In this document: positions 13,925 through 44,500 of the stretch, in pieces
Layout of the letters: each line of letters opens with the position of its first letter
Position numbering within the stretch: position 1 is the stretch's first letter
Assembly: GCF_001039355.2 (NCBI RefSeq)
Contig: NW_019774258.1
Coordinates: forward strand, 195,333 to 259,332
DNA from: Lingula anatina
Lineage: Eukaryota; Brachiopoda; Lingulata; Lingulida; Lingulidae
DNA: 64,000 nucleotides
Reading direction: 5' to 3'
The notes under the pieces: generated by a model
Seen by the model: the letters and a program-made list of their open reading frames with translations, nothing else
Database searches by the model: none
What the model was told of the DNA's origin: nothing
Program-made: the position numbers and the translations under genes

Positions 13925-16146
13925 AATAAATTGTTCACTGTCACTGCTTAATTACTAGTAAAGAGAGTTGCTGTTCTTTAACCAACTTAATCAATTTTAT
14001 CTGGCCTAACCCATGTCTATCACTTTACTTAACCTGATCACATCTGTCAGCTACTGAGTAAATTAAAGAGAAAATAGATGATGTGTGTGTATAATTATGT
14101 TGTTAGCAGAATTATTTCTCTCGATCCTTAGGGAAAGATCATCAAAAATGAAAAAGTAATTTGCATATTTACTGCAAGACAAATGTGAATTGAAACGTAC
14201 TAATTTGGTTAATACAGGCTAGGACAGAAATGACAGACATCAAAATGAATATATTCATGACAGGACGGGGATATTTTTAGGATAGAATAGTAGTTGAAGG
14301 AAACAGCTTCAGTCTGTGACTTTAATTTCAATTGTTCTGTGTAACAGCAACTAGAAGAAAAACCTAATTAAAATGTAACCAAAACTTCCATTGACCTAAG
14401 TATTGTGCATATACACAAAACCAGGTCATTTCTGAAGAGAGAATTCACTCGTTAGATACTCTTGTGTTCACTCAACATAGAATTATAATAACATACATTC
14501 ATAGACCTGTAAATACGCTTGCATGCATCAGTAAATATGCACGTGCACACATACGTCTGCATAATCACTTCTTCCTGAAATTCATGCAACCAGGCACATA
14601 TATTCATCCAAAATATACCTTGTACCTGTTGCTGAAAAAAATGTATAATAACTGTTGGGCCTAAACTCAACAAACAAGCAATATAAAGGAGCTTTCCAAA
14701 TGCTTTGGTACATAAACATATATGCCATTATTCTTTTTACTTACTCACTTTTTTGTGTACTGAGAGACCTCCAAGCTAAATGTGTTCATTGCAAGTTTCA
14801 AAAATGTTTTAACACTAAAATTCTCTATATTTCAGCAGATGTCAGACTTTCTGAAGAGTGAAGAATTAAGTGTGCCCATAATTTTGATCTGCAGATCTAA
14901 TAAATGTGTGCCAGTTTATATTCAGATCTCAAATCAATAAAGCACATACCTGTTAAGCCAGTATGTACAGAACCTTGAAAATGAAGAAGCTAGCTGGTAA
15001 GCATCAGATTTGAGACTTGGAGTAATTATTTCCCAGTAAACCCATTTACATCCACACCTACCAGAACTTCTCAATTCATCACTTCTGTGGTGGCCTGAGA
15101 GCAGAGGGTTACTTGAGAAAATATTTCATTTTACCATTTCAAGATTTATAATACAAACAAATTTCCACTGCCTTCACACTACAAATCATAAGACATTGAT
15201 CAGCATACTTACATTACATTTAATATCTCAGCTTTTCCTAATTTTCATCTTTTCAAAACAGATATCTTCAACTATGGAATACTGGTATGCCCATTCTCCA
15301 ACTGTGGAATAGAAACAGCATACCAAGCTCTATTACCTGTGTTATTTCACTCGTAAAATTTTCCTTTTGGTCTTGATTATTAACAGCCACGAGCTGAACC
15401 AACAAATACAGGCGGTTTTATAAACACAGCAATAAAGGTAATATTTGTATTTACAAATTCTCAATACAACAATTATGAAAGGCAGTGACTATGAGTGGTA
15501 ACAAATTGCATGTCCATTCTCAAACAAATGCGGCACTTTTACGGAAATAATGCTCGGACAAAAGTGGTTTCTTGTTTCAAAAGAGGTTAACAAAGAGGAC
15601 GGTTTTGGATACATGTTACAGGTAAATAACTGACAAACAAAAGCACACAATTCTGATGCTATTCATGGGGTAGGTTTTCTTAATTTTTCATTTAGACGAG
15701 AAAGTGTACTTAGTCCCTGCTTGCCCCAAAACTTTCAAATATTCAAGATATCAACTTACATGCAATTGTTCTAGCAAATGAACATGGTGCTTCGAAGTTG
15801 CCAACTTTTCCAAATTACGCAACATTTTCATTAGCATTTTTTTAAATGTCAAGTTTATGTCATCATCAGCTCCTTCCTTTAGCACATTGAGCAGAAATAA
15901 CTGGTTTTAGTTTGAAAAGGGACTTATTCAAGTTATCAGCAGGTACTGGTATATTACATAGGTTGTAACTGTAAAATGCATTTTCTTTTATGACAAACTA
16001 CTACAACATACAACTTATATTATTTCAGCTACAGAATAAATTCATGAAAAGGATGAAAAATTCAGTGTTTGCAGGGGTGCTATTATTTCTTCAGTCAATT
16101 TTTATCTAATTTAAATCAACAACAAATCAAAAATTGCTGTCAATCA
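13827..16146. other. Intergenic stretch downstream of the myotubularin gene
   Basis: Begins with a compound dinucleotide repeat, then AT-rich DNA with no coding signal that I can see on either strand. It lies beyond the candidate polyadenylation signal of the minus-strand myotubularin gene. Confidence 0.5.
13847..13918. repeat. Compound (GT)n(GA)n microsatellite
   Basis: About 10 GT followed by about 26 GA dinucleotides directly beside the assembly gap. Confidence 0.95.
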
Positions 16147-16152
16147 TTTATT
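16147..16152 (-). promoter_or_regulatory. Candidate polyadenylation signal AATAAA
   Basis: TTTATT on the plus strand reads AATAAA on the coding strand of the myotubularin gene, about 780 bases after its stop codon. I saw no canonical signal between the stop and this site, so the 3' UTR would be about 0.8 kb. Inferred from sequence only. Confidence 0.45.
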
Positions 16153-16685
16153 ATGCATAAAGGTCAGTAATGCACTATACAATTAAAAACAGGCACGGAG
16201 AGGATATTTCTAGCACAGCTCTCCGTTAAGGGTACAAGTCATTGCTTTATCCAGCTTTTACCAGTCACAGTGTGGTCTTTAGCTTCAGCATGGTTTCATA
16301 TTTAGGTATGTAAAATGTGTCATATTAACCAGGCCAGAATCTTGACCAGACAAAAAATCAAGAAGCATTGTGTACCCAATTTGTTCAATAAATTATTCAG
16401 TTGTTGACACCAGCATATTTTACAATTTACACAGCTATAGAGAACATGCTGCATTATAAATTCTAATAAAATAAAGTATATTACTATTGTTATAATTATA
16501 TAATAATTATTATTACAAAAGGGATCCCAAATAATTAAAGCAGTTACTAAGAGGGTATGAATAATATTATATACATGTAGTCACAAAAAGTCTGTTCAAG
16601 ACAATTCCTGACTCACCACATGTAGTTACAGGCAAAGTAAATTAGGTCAATCATGTGCCTTTTTCAAAGTCCTGAGATATTACCA

Positions 16686-16925
16686 TTGTGAACATATAAC
16701 TGGTAATGTAATCTTAGTCTAAATGAATCTTTGTGTGAACAGGCCTGGTGATGTCACTCAGTTCATTTCCAGTGAAAATTACTCCTGCTGTGAAGTGAAC
16801 AGGCCCAGTCATGTAACTCAGTCCATTTCAAGTCTAAATTATTTCTGCTGTGAACAGGCCCAGTGGTGGTCACTTAGTGATGAAATGTAGTCTTTTTTCA
16901 GTCAAAGTCCACCCCGCTGTGAACA
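16686..16925. repeat. Degenerate tandem repeat in the myotubularin 3' UTR
   Basis: A unit containing GTGAACAGGCC followed by CACTCAGTNCATTTC recurs with GTGAAC at 16735, 16795, 16850 and 16919 (spacings 60, 55 and 69), with a weaker copy near 16688. The array lies in the first 250 bases of the 3' UTR. Confidence 0.75.
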
Positions 16926-16929
16926 CATC

Positions 16930-34772
<17,843 letters not shown>

Positions 34773-35374
34773 TTTGCGTCCTAATAAAGTCTATTTAATC
34801 TATTTCCCGGGCCCTCCTTCAAAGAAAAAATGGCGTCAGTTCCATTTTCCAAGCTCTCCACGCAGAGCCTCGTTTTGAGAAATTAATTTTATTCCAAAAG
34901 CTGGTCTTCTAATCTCTAAATTCTAGTCTCTTCTTCAACAATTCACCTTAATCATGTACAATATGAAAAACGAGAGAATATGAGGACAGTAACAAATATT
35001 TTCTAAAAGTGAGGCTATAGATTGGAGATTACTTTTTACGCATTTACGATCTCCAAATCAAAAAGATTCATTATTATCCAATCACCGTACCCTAGGAAGA
35101 CCTACAGAATATTTACTAGATGATATTTACTATATGGTTCGTGTTCATGAAATATTTTAACCGCGAAGAATGCCACTGACGATTTATAGTGATTTCTTCA
35201 TTCATTTTCGCTCCCTGGAAGTATTTCTTTCAGCCAATCCGCCGTGAATACTTGGGGATACACAATTTTAAGCTAGGTTCTTTCAGATGGGTCTTAGCTT
35301 CTTGGCGACACAGTCGTTTATCAGGATTCAGGATTGATTGAAGAAATACTCAGGCTTAGGTTTAACCTGACAGA
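34773..35374. promoter_or_regulatory. Putative bidirectional promoter, MTMR2 and BLTP1
   Basis: The two start codons face away from each other across 602 bases. CCAAT boxes occur at 35078-35082 and 35234-35238. AAAATGGCG at 34827-34835 resembles the YY1 motif common in TATA-less housekeeping promoters. No convincing TATA box is placed for either gene. The shared function is inferred from geometry. Confidence 0.6.
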
Positions 35375-35594
35375 ATGGCGGACTCTCAGACTTCGCTGGC
35401 AGCTTCACATAGCAATACCTCGTTTGTTGACGTGCTGAGCAATGAATTGCACACCAGTTTGGGTTGGTTTCTGTTGTCTATCCTGGCTTCCATATTTTGG
35501 TGCGTGTATATAGCTTACTATAACTCTAGGGTGATCGGACTCATTCTCACCGTCTTGATGAACAGAGTTGTGAAATTTGGGCATGTGCAATTAG
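35375..35594 (+). CDS. BLTP1: BLTP1 exon 1: N-terminal membrane anchor
   Basis: 73 codons plus one base, donor TTAG|GTAAGT. A transmembrane helix (residues about 30-50, LGWFLLSILASIFWCVYIAY) is followed by YNSRVIGLILTVLMNR, nearly identical to the conserved family start. In BLTP1 and Csf1 this helix holds the N-terminus in the ER membrane. Confidence 0.95.
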
Positions 35595-38500
35595 GTAAGT
35601 ATGTGCCAAAATTGACTTACTGAAGTTGCTTAAGTGATTCGTGCAATTCTAAAATTAATTTTTTCTAAAAAATTTGGCCCCCTATCCCCGCCCCCTCCGC
35701 ATTCAGTGGCATACACTGCACAGTTGATTTACATTCATTGGGGGTTTAAGTCAAACTATAATTTCTGCCAGGAGATGCCCCCTATGGGTAAAAATTTGTT
35801 GTAGATACACAAAGGTTTCATGCACTAAAAGGTCTACTTTTTTCCAAATATAGAAGCCCCTTTTTGAAACTGCTGGCTACAGGCCTGAAATTGACATTTC
35901 AGTTTTTGATAGTTTTTGTTTAACTTTAAGACAGGTTTTCTGTTTGTCTATTTATATATTTATTAATCATTGTTTTTTATTCATATGTGTATTTTTTCTA
36001 AAAATTGAAAGAAAATGCCCTTTTATTTTTTCAGGATCTTTTTCCTTCTCAGTATTATCAGGAAAGATCATGTTCAGGGATGTTCATCTCATCACAGAGG
36101 ATTTCTCCATCAGAATCACCGATGGCTGGGTCATCTTCAGATGGTGGAGACCCTATGTTTACAAGGAGCTAACTGAGGGTAAGGTCTGGATGTAGTCATG
36201 CCTGGTAAAATATTCAGTGAGAGGTAGAAAGTTGTGTTTGGTCTATCCAAGGAACTGGCAACAATTTTAGGAGCTACTGATGAAAATTAAAATCAGTCAG
36301 ATTGAATCAACTTTGATGATCGGTAAATACTTAATATCTTGCTTGATTCTGGTCAAATTATAAAATGCCTTTTAAATCATCAATAAGAATCAAATTAGAA
36401 TTAAAAGCAGTGAAAAAAATGTCATGCTATCAATAAAGATGCTTCACAGTGACAGTGTAAACTGCTTGTACCAGTGAACCAAGACTTTGTCTCTCAGTGA
36501 ACTTTCTTCTTTTTTATTTTTTACTTCAGATTTCTCTCATTCTGACACCAGAGTCTCCATCTATTTGGATGACTTTGAGTTCCACATCTACAACAGGTCT
36601 CAGCATTATGCCAGGCTTGAGAAATTATTTGGCTTTGAGGAGCTGATGAATCCAAAAGGAAAACAAACAACAGAAGCTGAGAAAGATCTAGCTGAAAGGT
36701 AAGTTTTTTATCCCTTGAATTGGTTAACCATTAACTTGCCTGTACTATGCTGAAGTACATTAACTGATCAAGGGTTTAAGAATAATAGTATATCAGGTGA
36801 GATCAAGCATGGTTTAAATACTAGTATTTAAATTGGTCTGAATATCTTATCTATTTACCAGGTACTTAAATATATCTGATATATTTTATCTTGATATATT
36901 GTTAAGCTTTGCTTGACACATGTTGACATTGTTTTGTGAGGCAAAATGTTGACTGGTAAAAAAATCGTGTTTGATAAATTTCCAGAGCCCGTAGAGCTCA
37001 GAAGGAGGGTTTCCAGTGGAGAGATCTGATTCCGGTGATAAAGCTGGATATTAACACGGTAAAAAAATTATGCAACACAAACTTTAAAATAAATACTTAT
37101 ATTTGATTTATAAATAATACAGGATGAGCATGAAAAAAATATGAATTATGAGACATTATAATATTGGAGGTAAAACTACTTCAATATTAAGCTGTTGACT
37201 GAAGAAAAATTACTTCATTATTAGGATGAGCAAAAGTAGTAATGTCTGTAGTTGAAGAGTGTGTCTTTTTAAGTTCAATTCAGATTATATTAATTTTTCT
37301 CATTGTAACAGTACGTTTAACCCAATGATGTAAGCAACCAGTCTCACTTGTCATTTTCCAGGGTCGAGCAGTGTTTGGTAATCACTTGGTTCCCAGTAGT
37401 CTGAGTATTAACTTTGAGGATGCTCACATCGTGTACACCACCAAACCCTCGTCTACCCCCTTTGATAAGTTCATGCACATTGCTAAGTGTACCACAGAGA
37501 ACTTGAGGGTGATGTTTGTACCCAGCCCTGGCTATGATGAACCCACGGATGAGTACGTGGAAAGTTTTCATAATCTGAGATATTATCATACTTTGTAGGA
37601 TTGCCATAGGGACCATTCCCAGAGTCTATTGTACTAACTGTGGATCGATCTATCGCCGAGGGGATTCTCTTAAAATTGCAGTCAACTTAAGCAGCTTAGA
37701 TATCTGTCATGCCTACTGAAGCTGCTAGGGGGTAATTAATTATCATTTAGCAGCTTCTGTAGGTATGCTAGACATCTAAGCCGCTTAAGCTGAAAGCAAT
37801 TTAGCGAGGAACATCTTGGAGATGGATCAATCCTGTTAGATCCTGATAGCTTACTGGACTTGCAATGTTATCTCTATTTATCTCATGAGGACCAGAAGAA
37901 GTTTCACAATAATGTTAGCCCAATGAAACAAAGAGGTTGTTTGTGTATTGAAATGTGGCATATCTTAGGCTGCTCTCTATTTTGAATTTGAACTTGAAAA
38001 TTGTTAAGATTGATAATAGATAAGAATTGTTTCCCCCCAGGCCTCCGCGATACATGGGTGAGGGATTTGTGGTCCTGCAGTCCAACGATGTAGACATTTA
38101 CTATTATATGGATGCTCCAGGTAGGAGAGAGAAATAAAATTTAATATTTTGGTACTTTATTGCCACAGCCAAAGAAGTTATGATTTTGCTTTTTGTAGGT
38201 TTGTTAGTGAACAGCCAAAAGAATGGACAGATTTTGGTAGAATTTTAGGATAAGTCAAAAAATCAATTAGAGAAAGTATCAGTTTTATTTTTATTCGGCT
38301 GTTGATCATTATCTTATATTGCATCAAAATCCACAAAATAATCTATTTTGTTCATCTTTATGTTCTGTTTTTCTGTCTGTACATTTGACAGCTTCTCTGC
38401 CTGATTTCTATTCATACCAGGTGTTGTCCCATATGAACCTGAACAGTGTATCTTAGCAGATGGTGAAGTGATAGTGAGAGAAACTTTTCCATGTTGGGGG

Positions 38501-41500
38501 GTGGACATCAAATGTGGGAAGAGCACGGATGTGAAGTATGGAAAAACTACAAGTATTAGTTATGGACCTTGGGCTGATAAACAAAGGTGAGGATAATCTA
38601 TTTGAGATGAAAGTCTTCTGGATTTAGCTGATAATCCAAATATATGGGCGTCTTAATTATGCTCTTCCCCCTCTCCCCTTGGACCCCCCCCCCCCCCCCA
38701 CACACACACACTCACACAGAGCTGCACAACTTCAGAGTTTGAATTTAAAAAAAATTTAAAAATCCATTATTATCTTTGAGATAATGCTATGAAAAAATTT
38801 AAAAGGTTTAAAGATACGTTAGGTACTTTTATCTTGAATAGACCCTAGAAAATGTGTGTGTGTCTGCGTGTGTGCGTTTGTGCATATGTGTGCGTGTGCG
38901 TACATGTGGAGAAATCATAGCCACTAACACATGGCAGAGGAGCAGAATTCACCTCTACAAAATATTCCCCATTTCCAGAGAGTACCTGTGGAAGTTTTTC
39001 TACCCGCCAGACTATCAGGACTTAGTGGTGACACCTATGGCAAAGTCTGGCCAACTGAGACAGCACAAGTCCTTTGACGTGAAGCTGAACATCCTGGCAG
39101 ATGCTACGCTGGATGTGCTCTTCACCAAGGCCAAGGTCATACCAAATGAATGATACAATGTTTCATTTTCTAGTTTTCTACACTACGCTACACTCTATTG
39201 AGATGATATCCATGTCAATTTTTCTTATATCTTTATCTTGACTTACAAAGTCACCCTCTTTACATGTAGGATATTTGATTGCAAAATACAGTAATTATGA
39301 CACAAATGATATGCATAGAAGTAAAAGAAATATGTACGAAGTTTTCTTCTCATTGTTGGTTCTAGGAGACGCAGGCTATACATTTAGACGTTGGTCAGGG
39401 GTCGTATTTTGAGGCGACGTTTCCCTGGATTACTGAACCCACTGGGTTCACCACACGTGTAAATGGGCAGCTCTTACTTATGGATGCTACAACGAGTCTC
39501 AAGTTCCGGTCTTTTGCTGAATGTGAAACACTGGAGGTAATGAAAGATGCATCTTGAGCTTAGAATCATAGTTGCTGTTAAGATTTAATTTCTGTCAAGG
39601 AAGTTGAAAATGCAATGTAATGTATTCAGATTCCAGTAGTAACATGCCTATGCTCAATCAAGTACAATTATAAGGAATTACAAAAACTGTAAACATTGAA
39701 TATAAGTAACTCTTTAATGTATTTAACATGCATGCATACAGTTAATAAGGTTAAGACATAAAATTCTCATTTTTCAATGATTGATTCAATTCAAAGCATG
39801 TCATGTTCTTTTTATTTCCAGTTTGATGTCCGTGCCAACTACCCTCTCCATTGGAATGACCCCCAGGACTGGTTTATAGAGCTGACAGCCTGCAAGGCTT
39901 CAGTCTTCCTCATCTTTGATATCAAACACTTCTTTGTTGGTATGTAGACTAATATTACAACCCATAGTATATAGAGCTGACAGCCTGCAAAGCTTCAGTC
40001 TTCCTCATCTTTGATATCAAACACTTCTTTGCTGGTATGTAGACTAATATTACAACCCATAGTTTATACATTGAATATGCTTCTGCACTTACATAGCATT
40101 TAATTTATCCATATTGTAATTATGTGGATGGTGAAGCAGATAACCTTGTATTTATGTAGATGTAAGAATAGTTCTGCCTAGAATTTGGTTTATATTTTTG
40201 TTTCCTGCTTGCTGTTTAGCTCTTTTTTTGCAATATAAATTCATTTACCCCTTCAACTTCTTTATTTGTGTGTCTCTTTGTTTTTAAGATATGTGAAAAA
40301 TAATTCTACGAAATATTCAGTTTCATGTTGTATTAATCCATTTAAGGTTTCCTGTTGTCTCCTTAATTGTAGTATGTGAATGAGGGTTGTTAGATATTCC
40401 ATTCAGACAATATGAATGTCAATTTTTCTTGGATCTATATCTTGACTGACAAAGTCACCATCTTTAAATCCAGGACATTTGAATACATGTTCTGGTCATC
40501 TTTCAGATATGTTCAATGACTGGGGTGATAAGAATGTGCCAGATATCTACAGATTTGTTCCCTATACCTACCACTTCAACCTGATCATCAAGGAGTTTGA
40601 GCTGCTCACTGTGGCCAATGAGTATAACTGGATTGATTGCTCCTCTGCACAGCAAGAGAATAGTACGTCAAACTAGATTTTAAAAACTTTAACAAAATAT
40701 ATTTGGATTCCTGTTTCATATTATTTATAAAATGTTTGTTTCCATGAATCTAAAAATGGAAACATGCCAGATTTAGTTAAAGTTTAAATGACATTATAGA
40801 AGTGAGACTAAAGTGAGTATTTTACCGCATATTTTCCAACTTAAAAAATCTCTGCACTTCTGAGTAGAATTTATTTTATTTTCTTCTAGGTCATATTGCA
40901 TTCTGTGGGGAGAGTTTTGATCTGTCCTTCAAGCTTCCTTTCACTGACTACTTGCCAACCACTGTCCTGGTCGACCTCATGATTAGTGTGAGTATTATAT
41001 AATAGTAATGGCCTTATCCTCAGTCCAAATATTCTGGGAAGGGGTAAAGTGTTGGCCCTTGTCTTTGTCAACATGCCCTTTGATTTACAAGCTATACCAC
41101 ACTGAGGGTAGTTGAAAGCTTGGAACGTTCTCATAATTTGGCAAAAATTTTAATTTACCAGTTTTTCTTAATGGTTTTTGATGAAGAAAGTTCAAAGGAA
41201 GGAAGTTGGAAATGAGCCAAGAATTTGACTCATGCTGATATTTATCATTAGAAATTTTATCATATATCCAGGGTGAAACCGTAGACGCCAGACTGTACGT
41301 TCCAGAGGCCAACACAAGCCGCCATGTTTTAATTGCGCTGTCAGAGAACATGAAGATCATGGACAGGAATGGGAACACGTTGGAGGGGGTCTTCAACAGC
41401 AGCAGAGATAAACAGTGGAGGAGAGTTACCAAGAAATGGTGATTTTCTCTAAAATAATTATATGATAATAACAATAATAACAAAAACAATAATAATAATG

Positions 41501-44500
41501 ATAATAGATTTAAATATGTAAAATATACATAAGAAATTGATTTCCGTAATAACCTGTTAAAATAAACACATTTAAGATATAAATATTTTAAATAGCTAAT
41601 AAAATAATATTAATTATTACTAGTCTTGAGTTCTGCAAAGCAACATTTAAAGACAACAGCATTTAGATTAGTCATTAAGACTATATGAGAATTTTAATAA
41701 AGAGCACTTTTTGAATTAAAACATTTTTTGTTTTCAGTGATGGTTGGATAGACTGTTGGACCACCAACATTGCTGCCATCAAGATAGGCTACACCTATCA
41801 CCCTCAGCCAGCGCTCCGTAAAGAACACCTTGACGAGCAGCTAGCCACGCCCCAGATGGAAGAGAGGCTGCTTATCCCGCTGAAACCCATCGTACCAGAG
41901 ACCACGGCACCCAAGGACTTTGACCCCACTTATATGGAGCCAGACTTGATCTCTGTGGAGTTAGAAGTTGGCCCCTCTGTGCTCTGTCTCTATGGATCCA
42001 TACTGACTAATTTTCTACATGTTAAGGTATGAAAATATGTATAACTTGGGTCAGTTTGTGTAATATGTTGTGTAGTATTAATGCTTAGAAAAATGCATTA
42101 TGTATTATGAATTTATTATATTAATTTCTGTTCAGTTTGTTATAAGTACCGTATAAGATGCAAATTCTAAATTTAATTAAAGAATTTGTGTAAACAATAC
42201 AACTTAAAAGTCTTTATATTTAGTTTTAAAAGCTCTGTATATTTAGTTTAAAAAACAAAAAAAGGAATTTAATTTCTCTCATTTTCAGGAAAATTATTTT
42301 GGAGAAGACCAGAAATTCACAGACTTTGACGATGTTTTCTCTCCTCTCTCAACTCCCTTCTCTGATGATGAGTTTGTGGAGGAGGAGGTAGCAAAGCCGT
42401 TTGACCCACGATATTATCGACCGCTCTCAGTCACAGTGTCCTTGACCTTTCATGACATTCAGGGTCACGTGGTTAAGGTATAGCCTGGTTTTCATTATTA
42501 TTATTGTTCTGTGTTTTTTGCTTTAGGATGTATATTTTATATGGATCAAATTATTTTTAAAACACTTTGCATAATATATCAACTAAGTATTATTGATTAA
42601 ATTCAATATGAAGATTTGTGATATCAAAGAGTTTTCCTTAACTAAAGGCTTCAATAGCCTACCTGTTTTGTTTTTATAAAAGAAATAACACAAGTCTAAC
42701 TTGTATAGAATTATATGCTCACATGCAAACACACACTCACATATGCACTAAGACATGCAAGCATGTGAACACTAAGACTTGATATAACAAAAATTATGAA
42801 TTTTCAAACTTTCATCTTCTAAAATTAAACTTTTTCCAGAATTGTAACCCAGATGATCCTCCATGTCCGACTGCTTTCTGTGAGAGGCTGGCCTTTGAGA
42901 TGGACAAGTCGTACCAGGAGACCAAGCTACAGCTTCTCCTGTCCCCTGTGGTGCTCATTGCCAAAGATAATGTCACTGTGAGTGGATCAGTTCATAATAG
43001 GTTTAGGGTAGTCTTTGGGAATTTATCTGGTTATTTCATTGTTATATTTATTCTCTCCAGACTCCACGTTTCAGGTATTTTATATTGAACTTGATTTAAG
43101 AGAGAACTCTTGGGAATAGCTGGTTTAAGATTATAAGAGGTAAAAGATGTCCAATATGTTGTCACTGTGAATGTATCTTTCTCAAGTATACTATTACTCC
43201 AGAGATCCAGTGAGGATTCCCACCTTCAGAACGGTCAGGTAGCTCTGTCAGGACTGCAGATGCGAGGCCACGCCATGTTTTCACACGAGGGACTTCCCCT
43301 GGATGCGGAGACCCTGGAGTACGCCTGGTTAATAGAGGTGACAGTAGGAGATATCACTGGAAAACTTACTGTGCCTCAGGTTAGTTACTTTAAGTAAAGG
43401 CTTTTAACCACTACAAAATTCACTGATTTCAGTGGAAAGTCTTTATAAACATTCCATTGCTTTGATATCTATACTGGGATTATAAAAACCATTTCACAAG
43501 TAAGATAAATCTACATACATTTAACGGCATGTTACATGTGTGAATATCATGTTCCAGGTCCATCAGCTGATAGAGTTTATCCAGACAGGGATATTCCTGA
43601 TTGAGGACTCAGAAAATGGTCTCCAGCATCCAGTGCCATACAAACTGTGCCAGCACTTCAAGCCACAGCCAGACTGTGAGATGAGCACTAAGTACCCCTT
43701 CCCCTGTCCTACCACAGAGGAAATCAAGTACAGAATGACCCGACTGTCTGTGGATTCTATAGATTTATACATTGTTGAGAGTAGCACTGCGCTCAACCTT
43801 CAGGTAGGGTGTCACATCCAGCACATTTGGAATTGTCTCACCTAACACACTGTCTCATCTATCACACTTAATGTCATCCGACTCAGTGAACTGAATTGAT
43901 GGACACACAATATGTATACTATAGAGTATTTTTGTTTTTCCCATTTTGAAATTTTGCGCTGACCAATACTCCAGTTTTATTACAAAGTGCACTCCATACC
44001 GTTTCTGTTAACAGAACTGATATTGTTGATGAATTATAATAGCATAAAAATAATAAATGAATTTGTAATTTTTGACAGTATTATTGGATAGTATTATATG
44101 CAACTAACAAGAGAATTTCTACACCCATGTAGTCCATTTAACTTTAAAAATGTCACACTCTCAATGATAAAACTTTCCAGATCTTCCCAATACGACTGGC
44201 AACATGTAACCTCCACGGCAGTGACAACAAGGCAGGAGTGACTGGAGTCATACAACATGTGCTACTTAGACAATACATAGAGTCTACACTGGACCACCAG
44301 CATAAAACACACCCTGACAAACACAGTGAGGAGACTGTACCAATGTGGCTGGAAGCTGGTGGCGTTTCCCTCGGCCCTGTGAATGTTGATGCCGCCATTG
44401 CTATTCCCAGCATGCAACACCATAAAATTCAAGACGCGTTTTTGAAGCTCCATGATAAAAAGACGCGAAGGCTGTGGTTTATGTGGCCTCCTGATCTCCA

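Noticed and set aside
13078-13951. Three frames of about 280 residues
   Set aside because: They cross the N gap; the residues are undetermined and the ends are dinucleotide repeats.
39971-40034. Downstream copy of BLTP1 exon 10 as an alternative exon
   Set aside because: A chance AG precedes it and the phase fits, but the intervening intron would be about 32 bases, too short to splice, and it would only repeat part of exon 10.
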